This document shows, in pieces, positions 26,349 to 35,251 of a stretch of 64,000 nucleotides of DNA (within the stretch, counting starts at the first letter, position 1; each line of letters starts with the position of its first letter). The notes under the pieces are model-generated. The model was not told the DNA's origin and searched no databases. It worked only from the letters and a program-made list of their open reading frames with translations. Location of the stretch: the NCBI GenBank assembly GCA_050251195.1, contig JBFWNG010000014.1, positions 1 through 64,000 of the forward strand, in the 5' to 3' direction. The position numbers and the translations under genes were made by a program. This DNA comes from JBFWNG01 sp050251195 (GTDB taxonomy: Bacteria > Bdellovibrionota_B > Oligoflexia > Oligoflexales > Oligoflexaceae).

Positions 26349-27208
26349 TTCATATGGCGTTGAAAAATCAAAAACCTTCATCAACCGTGATCAGTGTCGC
26401 GAGCGGAAAAGGCGGCGTTGGTAAGACCGTTTTGACGGTTAATTTGGCTTTAGCGGCGAAGAGAATGGGTTACTCCGTTCTCATTTTGGACGGCGATCTA
26501 GGGTTGGCTAATGTCGATGTCCTTCTTGGTTTAACGGCCAAACACAATCTCTTTGACGTTCTGGAGGGTCGTGTTCCCTTGAAGGCCATTATTCTCGAGG
26601 GACCGCTTGGAATAAAGATAATTCCCTCCGGATCAGGAATATCCAAGCTTTCGTCACTATCTATGGTTGAAAGAATAGAGTTGTTGGAACATCTCGAAAC
26701 GATGGACGAGCACTTTGACCTCATATTTATTGATACCGGCGCCGGAATTTCTGACACCGTGACTCACCTTAATTCGATTGCCGACAAAATCGTTGTCGTC
26801 ACGAATTCCGAGCCTCATGCGATGACTGACGCCTACGCTTTCATCAAAGTTATGAAAGAAAATTTCGGCAGGAAAAACTTCGACTTAGTCGTGAATATGA
26901 CTCGGTACCAGGAAGAAGGACTAAAGGTGTTCGGTAAGATTTCCGAAGTTGCGAGGCGATTTATTGGCACCAATATTAATATGTTAGGTAGTGTTCCCTT
27001 GGACGCTCAGATCCAAAAATCGGTAATGGTGAGAAGAGCCGCCTCCGAAAATTCCACCTATACCCTCGCCGGGCAATGTTGGAATGAAATAGCTCGTAAT
27101 CTTTTCTACGCAATGAACTCCAATAGTCAAAAAGTTGATCGTCAATTTTGGCAAGAGTTTCTTAAAACGAAATCATCAGGCCATTTGCCTTCCTACGCAG
27201 TCAGTTAG
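26345..27208 (+). CDS. flhG: MinD-like flagellar number regulator FlhG
   Basis: ParA/MinD-family ATPase that antagonises FlhF and limits flagellar number. 287 residues (or 284 from the ATG at 26354), with the deviant Walker A SGKGGVGKTVLTVNLA, switch region LDGDLGLANVDVLLGL, and Walker B-like FDLIFIDTGAG. GGAG upstream fits either a TTG at 26345 that overlaps the flhF stop (TTGA) or the ATG at 26354. It follows flhF as in most polarly flagellated bacteria. Confidence 0.95.
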   Translation: MIHMALKNQKPSSTVISVASGKGGVGKTVLTVNLALAAKRMGYSVLILDGDLGLANVDVLLGLTAKHNLFDVLEGRVPLKAIILEGPLGIKIIPSGSGISKLSSLSMVERIELLEHLETMDEHFDLIFIDTGAGISDTVTHLNSIADKIVVVTNSEPHAMTDAYAFIKVMKENFGRKNFDLVVNMTRYQEEGLKVFGKISEVARRFIGTNINMLGSVPLDAQIQKSVMVRRAASENSTYTLAGQCWNEIARNLFYAMNSNSQKVDRQFWQEFLKTKSSGHLPSYAVS

Positions 27209-27238
27209 CCTGTTTAAGCTTAAGGATGAGGTTCAACC

Positions 27239-27997
27239 ATGAAGGGACTGGTAAAACGTTATAAGCAAGATACCCAAGGGGTCGATGGCAAACTGCGCGA
27301 CCAGTTGATCATGGACTATGCCCCCTTGATCAGGTTCGTTGCGCAGAGAATTGCGGCGCGGCTCCCGTCGAACATAGATATCGACGACTTGATTAGCGCC
27401 GGCGTTATCGGTTTGATGGACGCGATCGAAAAGTACGATCCTTCTCGCGATAACAAGTTCAAGACCTACGCTGAATTCCGGATTCGAGGTGCGATTCTTG
27501 ACGAACTTCGTTCGCAGGACTGGGTACCAAGGTCGGTTCGCGATAAGGCCAAGAGGATCGAAAAAACTTATGCGGAGTTGGAACAAAAGTTCGGCCGCTC
27601 CGTCTCAGACGCCGAAATTTCGACCGCGCTCGGCGTCGAACTGGACGATTACTATGAAATGGTAGCCAAAGTAAAAGCCGTAACGCTCTTAAGTATCGAT
27701 GAAATGGGCGGTCCAGGACAACAAGAGAGAAAAAGTCTTCTTGAATGTCTTGAGAACGTCAACTCGAAGAACCCTTTCACGCAGCTGAAGAGTAAGGGTG
27801 TCCGTGAACTACTCATCAAGAACATTGAAGAGTTGCCGGAGAAACAAAAACTAGTTCTGTCACTCTACTATTACGAAGACCTCAATTTAAAAGAGATCGG
27901 TAAAATTCTCGAAGTTACCGAATCAAGGGTGAGCCAGCTTCACACGCAGGCGGTTGAGAGACTCAGGGCGCGACTCAAACCAATTTTATCCGACTAG
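27239..27997 (+). CDS. fliA: RNA polymerase sigma factor for flagellar genes (sigma-28, FliA)
   Basis: Directs transcription of late flagellar and chemotaxis genes. 252 residues: region 2 with DLISAGVIGLMDAIEKYDPSRDNKFKTYAEFRIRGAILDELR (typical FliA/WhiG), region 3, and a region 4 helix-turn-helix near LNLKEIGKILEVTESRVSQLHTQAVERLR. Size and position after flhFG are typical. GGATGAGG precedes the ATG. No anti-sigma FlgM is evident in this window. Confidence 0.95.
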   Translation: MKGLVKRYKQDTQGVDGKLRDQLIMDYAPLIRFVAQRIAARLPSNIDIDDLISAGVIGLMDAIEKYDPSRDNKFKTYAEFRIRGAILDELRSQDWVPRSVRDKAKRIEKTYAELEQKFGRSVSDAEISTALGVELDDYYEMVAKVKAVTLLSIDEMGGPGQQERKSLLECLENVNSKNPFTQLKSKGVRELLIKNIEELPEKQKLVLSLYYYEDLNLKEIGKILEVTESRVSQLHTQAVERLRARLKPILSD

Positions 27998-28018
27998 CAA
28001 TATTTAAGGGGGAAAAAA

Positions 28019-28429
28019 ATGACGATTTTTCGGCCAGATCTTAAGATTCTCGTAGTTGATGACTTCCCTACGATGCGTAGAATAGTTAAGACACTTTTAA
28101 AGCAAAACGGCTTTTCCAATTTTACCGACGCCGAGGACGGCCAAAAGGCTTTCAAGAAGCTCGAAGAAGAAGGCGACTTCGAATTCATCGTATCGGATTG
28201 GAACATGCCGAACATGACGGGTTTGGAGTTTCTGAAAGCGGTTCGAGCGGATGCTCGGTTTAAGCATTTACCTTTTCTTATGGTGACTGCTGAGGCGGAA
28301 AAGGAAAATATCATCGAAGCTGTCAAAGCCGGTGTTAACAACTACGTTGTAAAACCTTTTACAGCTACGACTCTCAAAGAAAAACTAGATAAGATCGATG
28401 CCAATCTAGCGGCTAAAAAAGCAGGTTGA
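28019..28429 (+). CDS. cheY: Chemotaxis response regulator CheY
   Basis: Single receiver domain of 136 residues that, when phosphorylated, binds FliM. All key residues are present: acidic pair D14/D15, phosphoacceptor D60 in VSDWNMPNMTG, T90, and K112 in VKPF. It therefore makes a useful contrast with the altered receivers at 30263 and 31711. AGGGGG stands before the ATG. Overlaps the following PilZ-like gene's longest frame, suggesting continued co-transcription. No cheA is nearby. Confidence 0.94.
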   Translation: MTIFRPDLKILVVDDFPTMRRIVKTLLKQNGFSNFTDAEDGQKAFKKLEEEGDFEFIVSDWNMPNMTGLEFLKAVRADARFKHLPFLMVTAEAEKENIIEAVKAGVNNYVVKPFTATTLKEKLDKIDANLAAKKAG

Positions 28430-28452
28430 TGGAGTTCTATATGGGAGAGATC

Positions 28453-28896
28453 ATGAAAAAGGATACGGAAGAAACAATTACAGCAGAAGAAGTTGCTGCG
28501 TCCTTCAATTTAGATTTGATTAAGAAGTACCCGAAGTCAAATCGAAGGCTTAGTTTGATGGTATCCGCATACGGTCTACATCATGAGGACGGGCAAGAAC
28601 CAAACTGTACGACGGTGCACATTAGTCCCTACGGGATTCAATTTCGTTCCAATCAATCCTACCCTGAAGGTACTTTGCTCAAGATTCAGATAGCCATGCC
28701 CGACTATTGGTCCCGTAAACAAAAGTTTGTGGACTATGGACGCATTGACACACCCGAAGACTTCAAAGTTCTCGCGAAAGTTATAACGACGGAAGACGTT
28801 GGTAAGCGCGGCAAGAAAAAAATGGTGCTCGTGAAAACTGTAAACATGGATGATGTCGACGAAGAAGTTTTGAAATCTTATTTACAGGATAATTAA
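28453..28896 (+). CDS. PilZ-like domain protein
   Basis: 147 residues from the ATG at 28453, chosen because GGGAG lies 5 bases upstream (TTG and ATG codons at 28426-28441 are alternatives). The arrangement SNRRLSLMV ... VHISPYGIQFRS is that of PilZ domains, whose c-di-GMP motif is RxxxR followed by D/NxSxxG. Here the second Arg is absent and D/N is His, so nucleotide binding may be lost or changed. It lies between cheY and a DUF2802-type gene in the flagellar operon, so a role in motor control or envelope signalling is likely but unproven. Confidence 0.65.
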   Translation: MKKDTEETITAEEVAASFNLDLIKKYPKSNRRLSLMVSAYGLHHEDGQEPNCTTVHISPYGIQFRSNQSYPEGTLLKIQIAMPDYWSRKQKFVDYGRIDTPEDFKVLAKVITTEDVGKRGKKKMVLVKTVNMDDVDEEVLKSYLQDN

Positions 28897-28898
28897 GA

Positions 28899-29489
28899 AT
28901 GATAACTGCTCTTCTCGTAACGCTATTAGTTTTGGACGTATTTTTAGTTTATTCCGTATATTCTCTTTTTAAGAGAAATACCTATTCCACCGAATTGCTT
29001 CGTGAAATTTCCGAGGAAAGACAGCGACTGAATGAGCTCTTCGCCACTTGCAGGGACGAAATAAACATCGGAAAGAGTGAAATCAAGAAGCTGGTAGATA
29101 AGGCGTCCGCACTGGGCGCTGATCTCGAAATGGAAACAAGCGCCGGCAAGTCAGCCTTAACGGCGGAAATGGAACGTATTGTTGCCCAACTGTCTGAAAA
29201 GGTGAATCAGCCGTCAAAGGAACTCTTAAAACAGAAGCAGTCCATGGAACTCCTTCTGAGGAAGACAGATATCGAAAGGCAGGCTTTGCAAAAGGCGTTG
29301 GCTCGAGGAGAGACCATCCTCAAGTGCCTCGATCGAGACATACCATACGACACCGTGCTTCGGGAGCTACAAGAAAAGAAATACGCGGATGCGAGGGAAC
29401 TCTTATCTCGTGGATTCATGCCTTCAGAAGTTGCTAAGGATTTAGGCTTATCTATACCGGAAGTTAACCTAATAGCTTCTCTCCGTTAA
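28899..29489 (+). CDS. DUF2802-type membrane-anchored coiled-coil protein
   Basis: 196 residues: an N-terminal membrane anchor (about 3-23), long charged helices likely to form a coiled coil (about 30-140), and a C-terminal helix-turn-helix-like segment ARELLSRGFMPSEVAKDLGLSIPEVNLIASL. This layout matches DUF2802 proteins that often end flagellar or chemotaxis clusters. Starts 2 bases after the PilZ-like gene. Its stop shares bases with the stop of the converging hydrolase (TTAA at 29486-29489). Function unknown. Confidence 0.7.
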   Translation: MITALLVTLLVLDVFLVYSVYSLFKRNTYSTELLREISEERQRLNELFATCRDEINIGKSEIKKLVDKASALGADLEMETSAGKSALTAEMERIVAQLSEKVNQPSKELLKQKQSMELLLRKTDIERQALQKALARGETILKCLDRDIPYDTVLRELQEKKYADARELLSRGFMPSEVAKDLGLSIPEVNLIASLR

Positions 29490-30259
29490 CCTTCGATTTT
29501 CTCCAAAACCCATTGATAAAGCGTCTTAGGCGCCTCGGCTAATATCAGGTGCCCAACACCGTCCAGGCTCGACAGATCGGCATGGGCGCAATTGGCCAAT
29601 TCCTCTGCTGCAGCATAGGGAATAATATCATCATCTCGCCCGTGTAATACGTGCACGGGAACGGCTATGGCACCGAGACCTACCCGAGCATCGAATCCGT
29701 CTAAAGCGTTTTTTTGCGCTATGGATCTTTTCACCAGGTTACCCTGCAACACGTCCGATAAGATCTGTTTGGCCATGGATTCGACAAGAAGTTTATTGCG
29801 ATCTGTAAAAGAGGGGCTAAAATATCGACGAAGTTTCTGATAAACGCCTTGGTAATCTTCGGCCCAATTGGTTTCGCCGGAAAGCCAATGGGTTCGCGCT
29901 GCAGTTGAGACGAGAAGAAGGGATTCCACCACTTGGCTCTCGGAAAGCGCGACCGTCATGGCGATAATGCCCCCCATCGATATACCAAGAACGTGACTCT
30001 TTTCTATTTGAAGGTGGGACCAGAGATTGCACACGTCGGTTGCCATATCGGCTAACTTAAATGATCCGGTCGACTCACTCTGGCCGCTCCCACGGTTATC
30101 CAGGCTTAGGACAGTTAGCCCGTTTTGCGCGAGAAATTTCGCCATAGGACGGAAATCTTTATGCGTCCGGTTATGGCCATTGATAAGGGTAATGACCTTA
30201 TCGCCGTCGCCTTGGAGGTCATAGAAAATTTGTGTGCCGTTGCTGCTGAAGAGAGACAT
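29486..30259 (-). CDS. Alpha/beta hydrolase
   Basis: 257 residues with the alpha/beta hydrolase fold: oxyanion region LINGHNRTHKD, LSLDNRGSGQS, nucleophile elbow GISMGG (S94), acid in LHGRDDDIIP, and His in GVGHLILAEAP. Cytoplasmic, no signal peptide; substrate unknown. It starts 3 bases downstream of the receiver-TPR gene on the same strand, so the two form a small operon. It is therefore potentially linked to that signalling unit. Confidence 0.88.
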   Translation of the reverse strand: MSLFSSNGTQIFYDLQGDGDKVITLINGHNRTHKDFRPMAKFLAQNGLTVLSLDNRGSGQSESTGSFKLADMATDVCNLWSHLQIEKSHVLGISMGGIIAMTVALSESQVVESLLLVSTAARTHWLSGETNWAEDYQGVYQKLRRYFSPSFTDRNKLLVESMAKQILSDVLQGNLVKRSIAQKNALDGFDARVGLGAIAVPVHVLHGRDDDIIPYAAAEELANCAHADLSSLDGVGHLILAEAPKTLYQWVLEKIEG

Positions 30260-30262
30260 TTG

Positions 30263-31513
30263 TTATAAAAGATCGCCCGAGTTACTATCCTGAAAGCGTT
30301 TTCTTGCGGCTTTCACCTTTTGTACCAGATCTTTGTCCAAAGTGACGCCTTTCGCAAGAAGTTCTTTAGAAGTATTGGCAAGGCTGGCGTAAGCCTTTTC
30401 AAACGAGGGTTCCAGCAGGTAAGACTCGCAGAGCTCTTGGAAGCAATTGATAAGATCGCCCTTTTTCTTGTATGCAAGACCAAGATTGTAATGCAAAAGA
30501 TGAACCTTAGCCTTATCTGCTAGCAGTTTCATCGCGTTTCTGTACGTGTCGATACTTCTCTCGAATTCCCCTTTATTCACTTGAGAAATGGCGAGATTGT
30601 TGAAGACTCTTGCCAGATCGTCACCACTTTCTGTTTCTGCGATAAGTTGTGTGGCAAGCGATATATCGCCTTCCTTAAACGCTACAGTCGCCAAGGCGTC
30701 CTTCGCCTCTTGATTGTCACCGTCTAACTCCATTACTTCAGCAAGAACCTTCTTGGCGTCGTCATCTCGATCTGCTTGAATAAAAGCAGAACCAAGACTT
30801 ATTTTATTTGTAAAATTCCTTGGCGATGTAGAAATCATTCCTTGAAGTATTTGGATGGCTTCCTCGTGTTTCCCCTGTCGCGAAAATAGCTTTGCCTTTA
30901 AGGCTAAAGCGGGATTATAGGCGGGATCGTGCTTCGTTGCTGCATTTATCTCCTCTTCCGCCTTGTCGAATTTCGCCATTTTGAACCAGATGTCTGCCAT
31001 GGCTGTGTGCACCCTACTGACCTGTTCGGTGGATGTCAGGATTTTGTTGTCCATTAGTTTGAGTGCCTCAGAGGGTTTGTCCTCCAGAAGGTAGCCTTCG
31101 ACTTTCCTGAGTTGAGATTCGATAGGGCTGAGATTATTTTCTCGTTCGATCATCTCCGTCACGAGCTTGCGTGCGTCCGCCTTATCGAAGGGAACATTTA
31201 AAATATCCTTATATCCCAACTCCTTTGTCAGTTGGACGTCTTCAACCGTCATCCTTTTCGAATAGATGATAGCGGGCAAATACCGCTTCTTTCGTGATTG
31301 TCTCGCTCTTTGAATAAAAATTGTCCCTGGGAGCCCGGTCATTTCCCACGTAACCACGAGAAACTGAGCATGTTCCTTCTTCGCAACTTCCAGACCTTCC
31401 GGCCCCGTCCTAGCTTTGAGAATTTTGGAAAAGCCAAGACCGCTTAACAACATTTCGAAAAACAAAATGTTTGCGTCATTGTCGTCAACGATTAGCACCC
31501 TTTCGAGACCCAT
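30263..31513 (-). CDS. Pseudo-receiver plus TPR protein
   Basis: 416 residues. The N-terminal receiver (1-120) keeps the acidic pair D10/D11 but has Thr (T55, VVTWEMTGLPG) where CheY has its phosphorylated Asp, and VPF in place of the conserved KPF, so phosphorylation is not expected. The rest (about 130-405) consists of tetratricopeptide-type helical repeats (KFDKAEEEINAATKHDPAYNPALALKAKLF and similar). A strong AGGAGGAAAG precedes the ATG. It is divergent from a larger protein of the same architecture at 31711. Probably a protein-protein scaffold; partners unknown. Confidence 0.82.
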   Translation of the reverse strand: MGLERVLIVDDNDANILFFEMLLSGLGFSKILKARTGPEGLEVAKKEHAQFLVVTWEMTGLPGTIFIQRARQSRKKRYLPAIIYSKRMTVEDVQLTKELGYKDILNVPFDKADARKLVTEMIERENNLSPIESQLRKVEGYLLEDKPSEALKLMDNKILTSTEQVSRVHTAMADIWFKMAKFDKAEEEINAATKHDPAYNPALALKAKLFSRQGKHEEAIQILQGMISTSPRNFTNKISLGSAFIQADRDDDAKKVLAEVMELDGDNQEAKDALATVAFKEGDISLATQLIAETESGDDLARVFNNLAISQVNKGEFERSIDTYRNAMKLLADKAKVHLLHYNLGLAYKKKGDLINCFQELCESYLLEPSFEKAYASLANTSKELLAKGVTLDKDLVQKVKAARKRFQDSNSGDLL

Positions 31514-31644
31514 ACTTTCCTCCTTGGGTTGCTATCGGCCTACTGACAGAGAAATAAAGGGAAATTTATAAGAGGTAGAGAGTTTCTCCTACAAAAAAAA
31601 ATCCTATGAATTCAGACAAGTAAGAAAGTTAATTCATTCTATCT

Positions 31645-31670
31645 TCAAGATTCATTTTTTTGTCCGATAG
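31645..31670 (+). promoter_or_regulatory. Candidate sigma-28 promoter before the double receiver-TPR gene
   Basis: TCAAGATT-N10-TCCGATAG resembles the sigma-28 consensus TAAAGTTT-N11-GCCGATAA (6 of 8 in each half), with a spacer one base short. It lies about 40 bases before the GTG at 31711, a suitable distance. If real it would put this gene under FliA, encoded 3.7 kb away. The short spacer and lack of a second site make it tentative. Confidence 0.25.
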
Positions 31671-31710
31671 GTGCTTTGAAATCTGACTGTCTTCTTATTG
31701 AGAGAATTTA

Positions 31711-33852
31711 GTGGATCAAACTTTTGCAGATAAATCGGCTCGAGTCCTCATCGTTGATGGGTCCGGAGCTCTCCGCACCTTGGTTTCAGAAGTGTTGAAA
31801 ACGAAGGGGTTCACGAATATTACCGGCGTTCCAACCATTAAAGACGCTCTGGGAATTCTTGAAGCGGAACGAGTTGATTGGATTCTCTGCCCTTTAATGG
31901 CCGGCAACCCCGAAAACGGAATGCATTTGCTGAAAATTGCCGTATCTGTCCCCGAGCTCAAGCATTTGCGCGTTAGCTTTCTTCTCGAAGAAACTGAACA
32001 AAATATATTGCCGCTCGCGTTTGAGTGGGGGCTCCTTTCTTTTCATAAAAAACCCTATACCAAAGACTCCTTGAACGACGATCTCTCCAAGCTTCTTTCT
32101 TCCTATGAAAAGGCAAATTGGGAATCCACACTCGTTTCTGGAACCTACTTGAGGACTTACTTCATTCAGTCTGGCAAACATGAAGAAGCGGTAAAACTCG
32201 ATAAGAAATTGATTTCACTTTACCCCTCGCAAACGAGTTTGTTGCAAAACCTCATTCCTTCTTTGGCCAAACTGGGAAAGAAAGATGAAGCTCAAGCGAT
32301 TGCCAAGCAGCTCGTGGCAATTGGAGGCGCAAAGAAGGAAGAGATGGAAGCTCTCCTCAAGGAAAATCTGGGCGCTGAAGTAACCCTTGAGGCCGACAAG
32401 TCTTCATCCGACATTAACATACTTGGGGTAGACACCGTACTGGTTGTGGACTCCGACGATGCAGTCGTAAAGGACGTTCGGACAGTTCTCGAGAACCTGG
32501 GCGTAAAGGATATAGTGTCTTTTTCGGATGGCGAGACGGCCGTGAAATACGTCGAGGACGGGGGAAAGGCTAATTTGGTGATTCAAGAATGGCGAATCCC
32601 CAAACTTCCGGGACCGATTTTTTTACAGCGAGCCAAGAGAGCCCTTAGCGTACCGATGATTCTGGTGACGTCTCTCGTTGGCAAGGACGATACTGCTTTC
32701 TTAAAGGAAATCGGTATTGCAACTGTCGTCAACAAGCCACTTGATCGAGAAACCCTCTTAAGATCCATTGTTACGACCATACAGCAGGAAAAAGTTCCGA
32801 CCGACGTCGATTTCATGGAAAATAAGATGCGCAGTTTGTTGTATCGGAAGAAGATAAATGAAGCAGAGGAAATCAGACAGAAACTGTTCGAAAACAGTAA
32901 ATATCCTTCCGACAAAAAGAAACTTGCGGAAGCTGAATTTGCCTTCGCGAAAGGCAAATTCGAAGAAGCAAAGAAAAAGGCGATAGAGGTTCTAAAAGAA
33001 AACGGTGATTCCATCGTGACTCTTAATCTTCTAGGCAAGACTCTAATGACCTTGAGAGAGTTTGATATCAGCTTGAAATGTTTTGAGAAGGCGCAAAAAC
33101 TCGCTCCTCACAACATCGAACGCCTTTGTGAGATGGCGGAAGTGCATTCGGAATTGAAGAATGAAGCTAAGGCTGAAGAGTCCATAGATACCGCGAAAAG
33201 AATGAGCCCCGGCGATGATCGGGTGACGGAGGCTCAAGCTAAACTTGCAATCAACTCTGGAAAAACAGAGAAAGCTCAAAAAGTTCTGAAGCAATTGGAG
33301 AACCTGGATAACGTCGTTTCCTATATGAATAACCAGGCAATTGCGCTGTCCCGTTGCGACCGGGTTGAAGAAGGAGTGGCGACCTATAAGAGAACTATTG
33401 AGTCTATTCCCGACGACCGAAAGGAAACCAAGGCAATTGTTGTTTACAATCTTGCGCTTGCTTTCGTTCGCGCGGAAAATTACAACGAAGCGAAAATCTG
33501 GCTTAGTAAATGCTCCGCATTAGAGAGTCGCGTAAAAGCGAAAGCAACCTCTCTGCTTGCAAGGATCAAGAAAGCGCTCGACTCGGGAGAAGCGATCGAC
33601 CTGTTCGTAAGTCAGGACGAAAGCAAGAAAAAGGTAGAAGAAAGCGAAACCATTACAGAGCAAGATGAAATGGTGGCGCTCGTGAAGGCGCAAAAAGGCG
33701 ATATTGGACTCTACCTGATCTTCACTTCGGGGAGTGTGGAAGCTAGTTTTGCAGACCTTTTAAGCTCTATGCCAAGGTTTAAGTTCCGTCAAGCGATCGA
33801 AAGAGACGCTTCCGGCGGTGCCGACAGACTTATGGCCAACAAAGCAGGCTAG
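31711..33852 (+). CDS. Double pseudo-receiver plus TPR protein
   Basis: 713 residues from a GTG start. Receiver 1 (about 10-130) has D16-G for the acidic pair and Pro (P61) at the phosphoacceptor, but keeps Lys in KKPY. A short helical spacer follows. Receiver 2 (about 240-360) has Glu (E293 in IQEWRIPKLPG) at the phosphoacceptor, which can mimic phosphorylation, and keeps K342 in NKPL. Residues 370-640 are TPR-like repeats (FDISLKCFEKAQKLAPHNIERL). A C-terminal segment ends DRLMANKAG. Architecture and the segment around LPGxIFxQRA match the divergent 416-aa protein, so the two arose from a common ancestor. Confidence 0.82.
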   Translation: MDQTFADKSARVLIVDGSGALRTLVSEVLKTKGFTNITGVPTIKDALGILEAERVDWILCPLMAGNPENGMHLLKIAVSVPELKHLRVSFLLEETEQNILPLAFEWGLLSFHKKPYTKDSLNDDLSKLLSSYEKANWESTLVSGTYLRTYFIQSGKHEEAVKLDKKLISLYPSQTSLLQNLIPSLAKLGKKDEAQAIAKQLVAIGGAKKEEMEALLKENLGAEVTLEADKSSSDINILGVDTVLVVDSDDAVVKDVRTVLENLGVKDIVSFSDGETAVKYVEDGGKANLVIQEWRIPKLPGPIFLQRAKRALSVPMILVTSLVGKDDTAFLKEIGIATVVNKPLDRETLLRSIVTTIQQEKVPTDVDFMENKMRSLLYRKKINEAEEIRQKLFENSKYPSDKKKLAEAEFAFAKGKFEEAKKKAIEVLKENGDSIVTLNLLGKTLMTLREFDISLKCFEKAQKLAPHNIERLCEMAEVHSELKNEAKAEESIDTAKRMSPGDDRVTEAQAKLAINSGKTEKAQKVLKQLENLDNVVSYMNNQAIALSRCDRVEEGVATYKRTIESIPDDRKETKAIVVYNLALAFVRAENYNEAKIWLSKCSALESRVKAKATSLLARIKKALDSGEAIDLFVSQDESKKKVEESETITEQDEMVALVKAQKGDIGLYLIFTSGSVEASFADLLSSMPRFKFRQAIERDASGGADRLMANKAG

Positions 33853-33854
33853 TC

Positions 33855-35249
33855 TTACAAATCAAATATCTTACCAGGGTTCAGAATATTGTTGGGATCA
33901 AAAGATCTCTTGATAGTCTTCATCAATTCCATCTGAACATTTGTAGAGCAATACTTGAGGTCCTTTTTCTTAAGAAGACCGATTCCGTGTTCCGCGCTGA
34001 CGCTGCCCTTATAGTGCGTGATTCTTTCGAATACCTTGTTTTGCAGCTTCAAGCATCGTTCAGCAAACTCTTCGGGTGTGCAGGATTCGGCTCCTACGTA
34101 GTTTAAGTGAACGTTGCCGTCGCCGATGTGACCGAAAAGGTAAACATCGACCTTCGGATCGAGTTCCTTCATTTTCTCGAGCTCACCGACAAACTCGGCC
34201 ATATTGCTGATGGGGACAGATATGTCGTTTTTCTTCAGGAATTTGTTTGTTGAGAGAGATTCGCTGATATTTTCTCTGAGGGACCAGAGGTCTCTGAATT
34301 CGGAAGAATTTGACGCGATCACGGCATCCGACACTATGCCTTTTTCGAACAGTTCGCCCAAGAAGTCTTCAAAACCGCCGGGAGCGCCGTGGTTTTCCCT
34401 CTCGATGAGCAAATAATACTCCGAGGGCGCGGCAAAAGGAGACTTGAGCTTGCTAAACTTGCTCAAAACGAGATTTAAGCACTTGTTAGAGAAGAATTCG
34501 AATGCCGTGACGGTTAGGCTGTTGCGATTACATGCCTGAATGATGTCGGGTATCTTCTCGAACTGGGGAACCTGAAGGAGCGCGAGGTCCGTTCCCTTGA
34601 GCGGATTGACAAGGCGTACTGTTGCCTTCGTAATGACGCCTAACGTTCCTTCTGAGCCAATAAATAAATGTTTGAGGTCGTATCCGATATTGTTCTTCAA
34701 CAGGTTATAGTTCAGGTCGAGGATGTCCCCGTTGGCGAGTACCACTTCTAAGCCGAGCACTTGTTCGCGCATTCCGCCGAAACGTATGAGTTTGAGTCCG
34801 CCCGCGTTCGTTGCGATGTTGCCGCCAACCTGACAGCTACCCTTGGAGGCAAGGTCCAAAGCGAAAAACAAGCCAACTTCTTTGGCTCTTTCCTGCGCAA
34901 CCTGCGTGATTACGCCTGCCTCCAGCAGCATCGATTTTCCAACGGTGTCTACGTTGAGGATTTTGTTGAAACGTTCGAGGCTCAAGACAAGTTCTTCGTT
35001 TGTGGCTGTGACTGCAGCGGCAAGGCCGGTTCGTCCACCCGACGGAATAACTTTCAGGTTGTGCGTGTTGCAATAACGGAGGATCTTCGACACTTCCTCT
35101 GTTGTTCTTGGTAGGACAACGCACGAGGGCTTTCCTGGGATTTTTGTCCAGTCCGTTCCGTAAGGTCGCATCTTATCCGGGTCAGTTAAAACATGCTCAG
35201 AACCGACAACGTCACAAAAATAACTTCGATGAGTATCTGAAATTCCCAT
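33855..35249 (-). CDS. FAD-linked oxidase (GlcD/D-lactate dehydrogenase family)
   Basis: 464-residue flavoprotein of the vanillyl-alcohol-oxidase fold that oxidises a 2-hydroxy acid such as D-lactate, glycolate or D-2-hydroxyglutarate. FAD-binding features: VIPSGGRTGLAAAV, CQVGGNIATNAGG and GSEGTLGVI. The C-terminal cap has GHIGDGNVHLN and ends AEHGIGLLKK and NPGKIFDL, typical of GlcD. The exact substrate cannot be read off. It follows maeB by 2 bases in a leftward operon, which would fit feeding oxo acids to central metabolism. Its stop is 2 bases from that of the converging receiver-TPR gene. Confidence 0.92.
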   Translation of the reverse strand: MGISDTHRSYFCDVVGSEHVLTDPDKMRPYGTDWTKIPGKPSCVVLPRTTEEVSKILRYCNTHNLKVIPSGGRTGLAAAVTATNEELVLSLERFNKILNVDTVGKSMLLEAGVITQVAQERAKEVGLFFALDLASKGSCQVGGNIATNAGGLKLIRFGGMREQVLGLEVVLANGDILDLNYNLLKNNIGYDLKHLFIGSEGTLGVITKATVRLVNPLKGTDLALLQVPQFEKIPDIIQACNRNSLTVTAFEFFSNKCLNLVLSKFSKLKSPFAAPSEYYLLIERENHGAPGGFEDFLGELFEKGIVSDAVIASNSSEFRDLWSLRENISESLSTNKFLKKNDISVPISNMAEFVGELEKMKELDPKVDVYLFGHIGDGNVHLNYVGAESCTPEEFAERCLKLQNKVFERITHYKGSVSAEHGIGLLKKKDLKYCSTNVQMELMKTIKRSFDPNNILNPGKIFDL

Positions 35250-35251
35250 GG

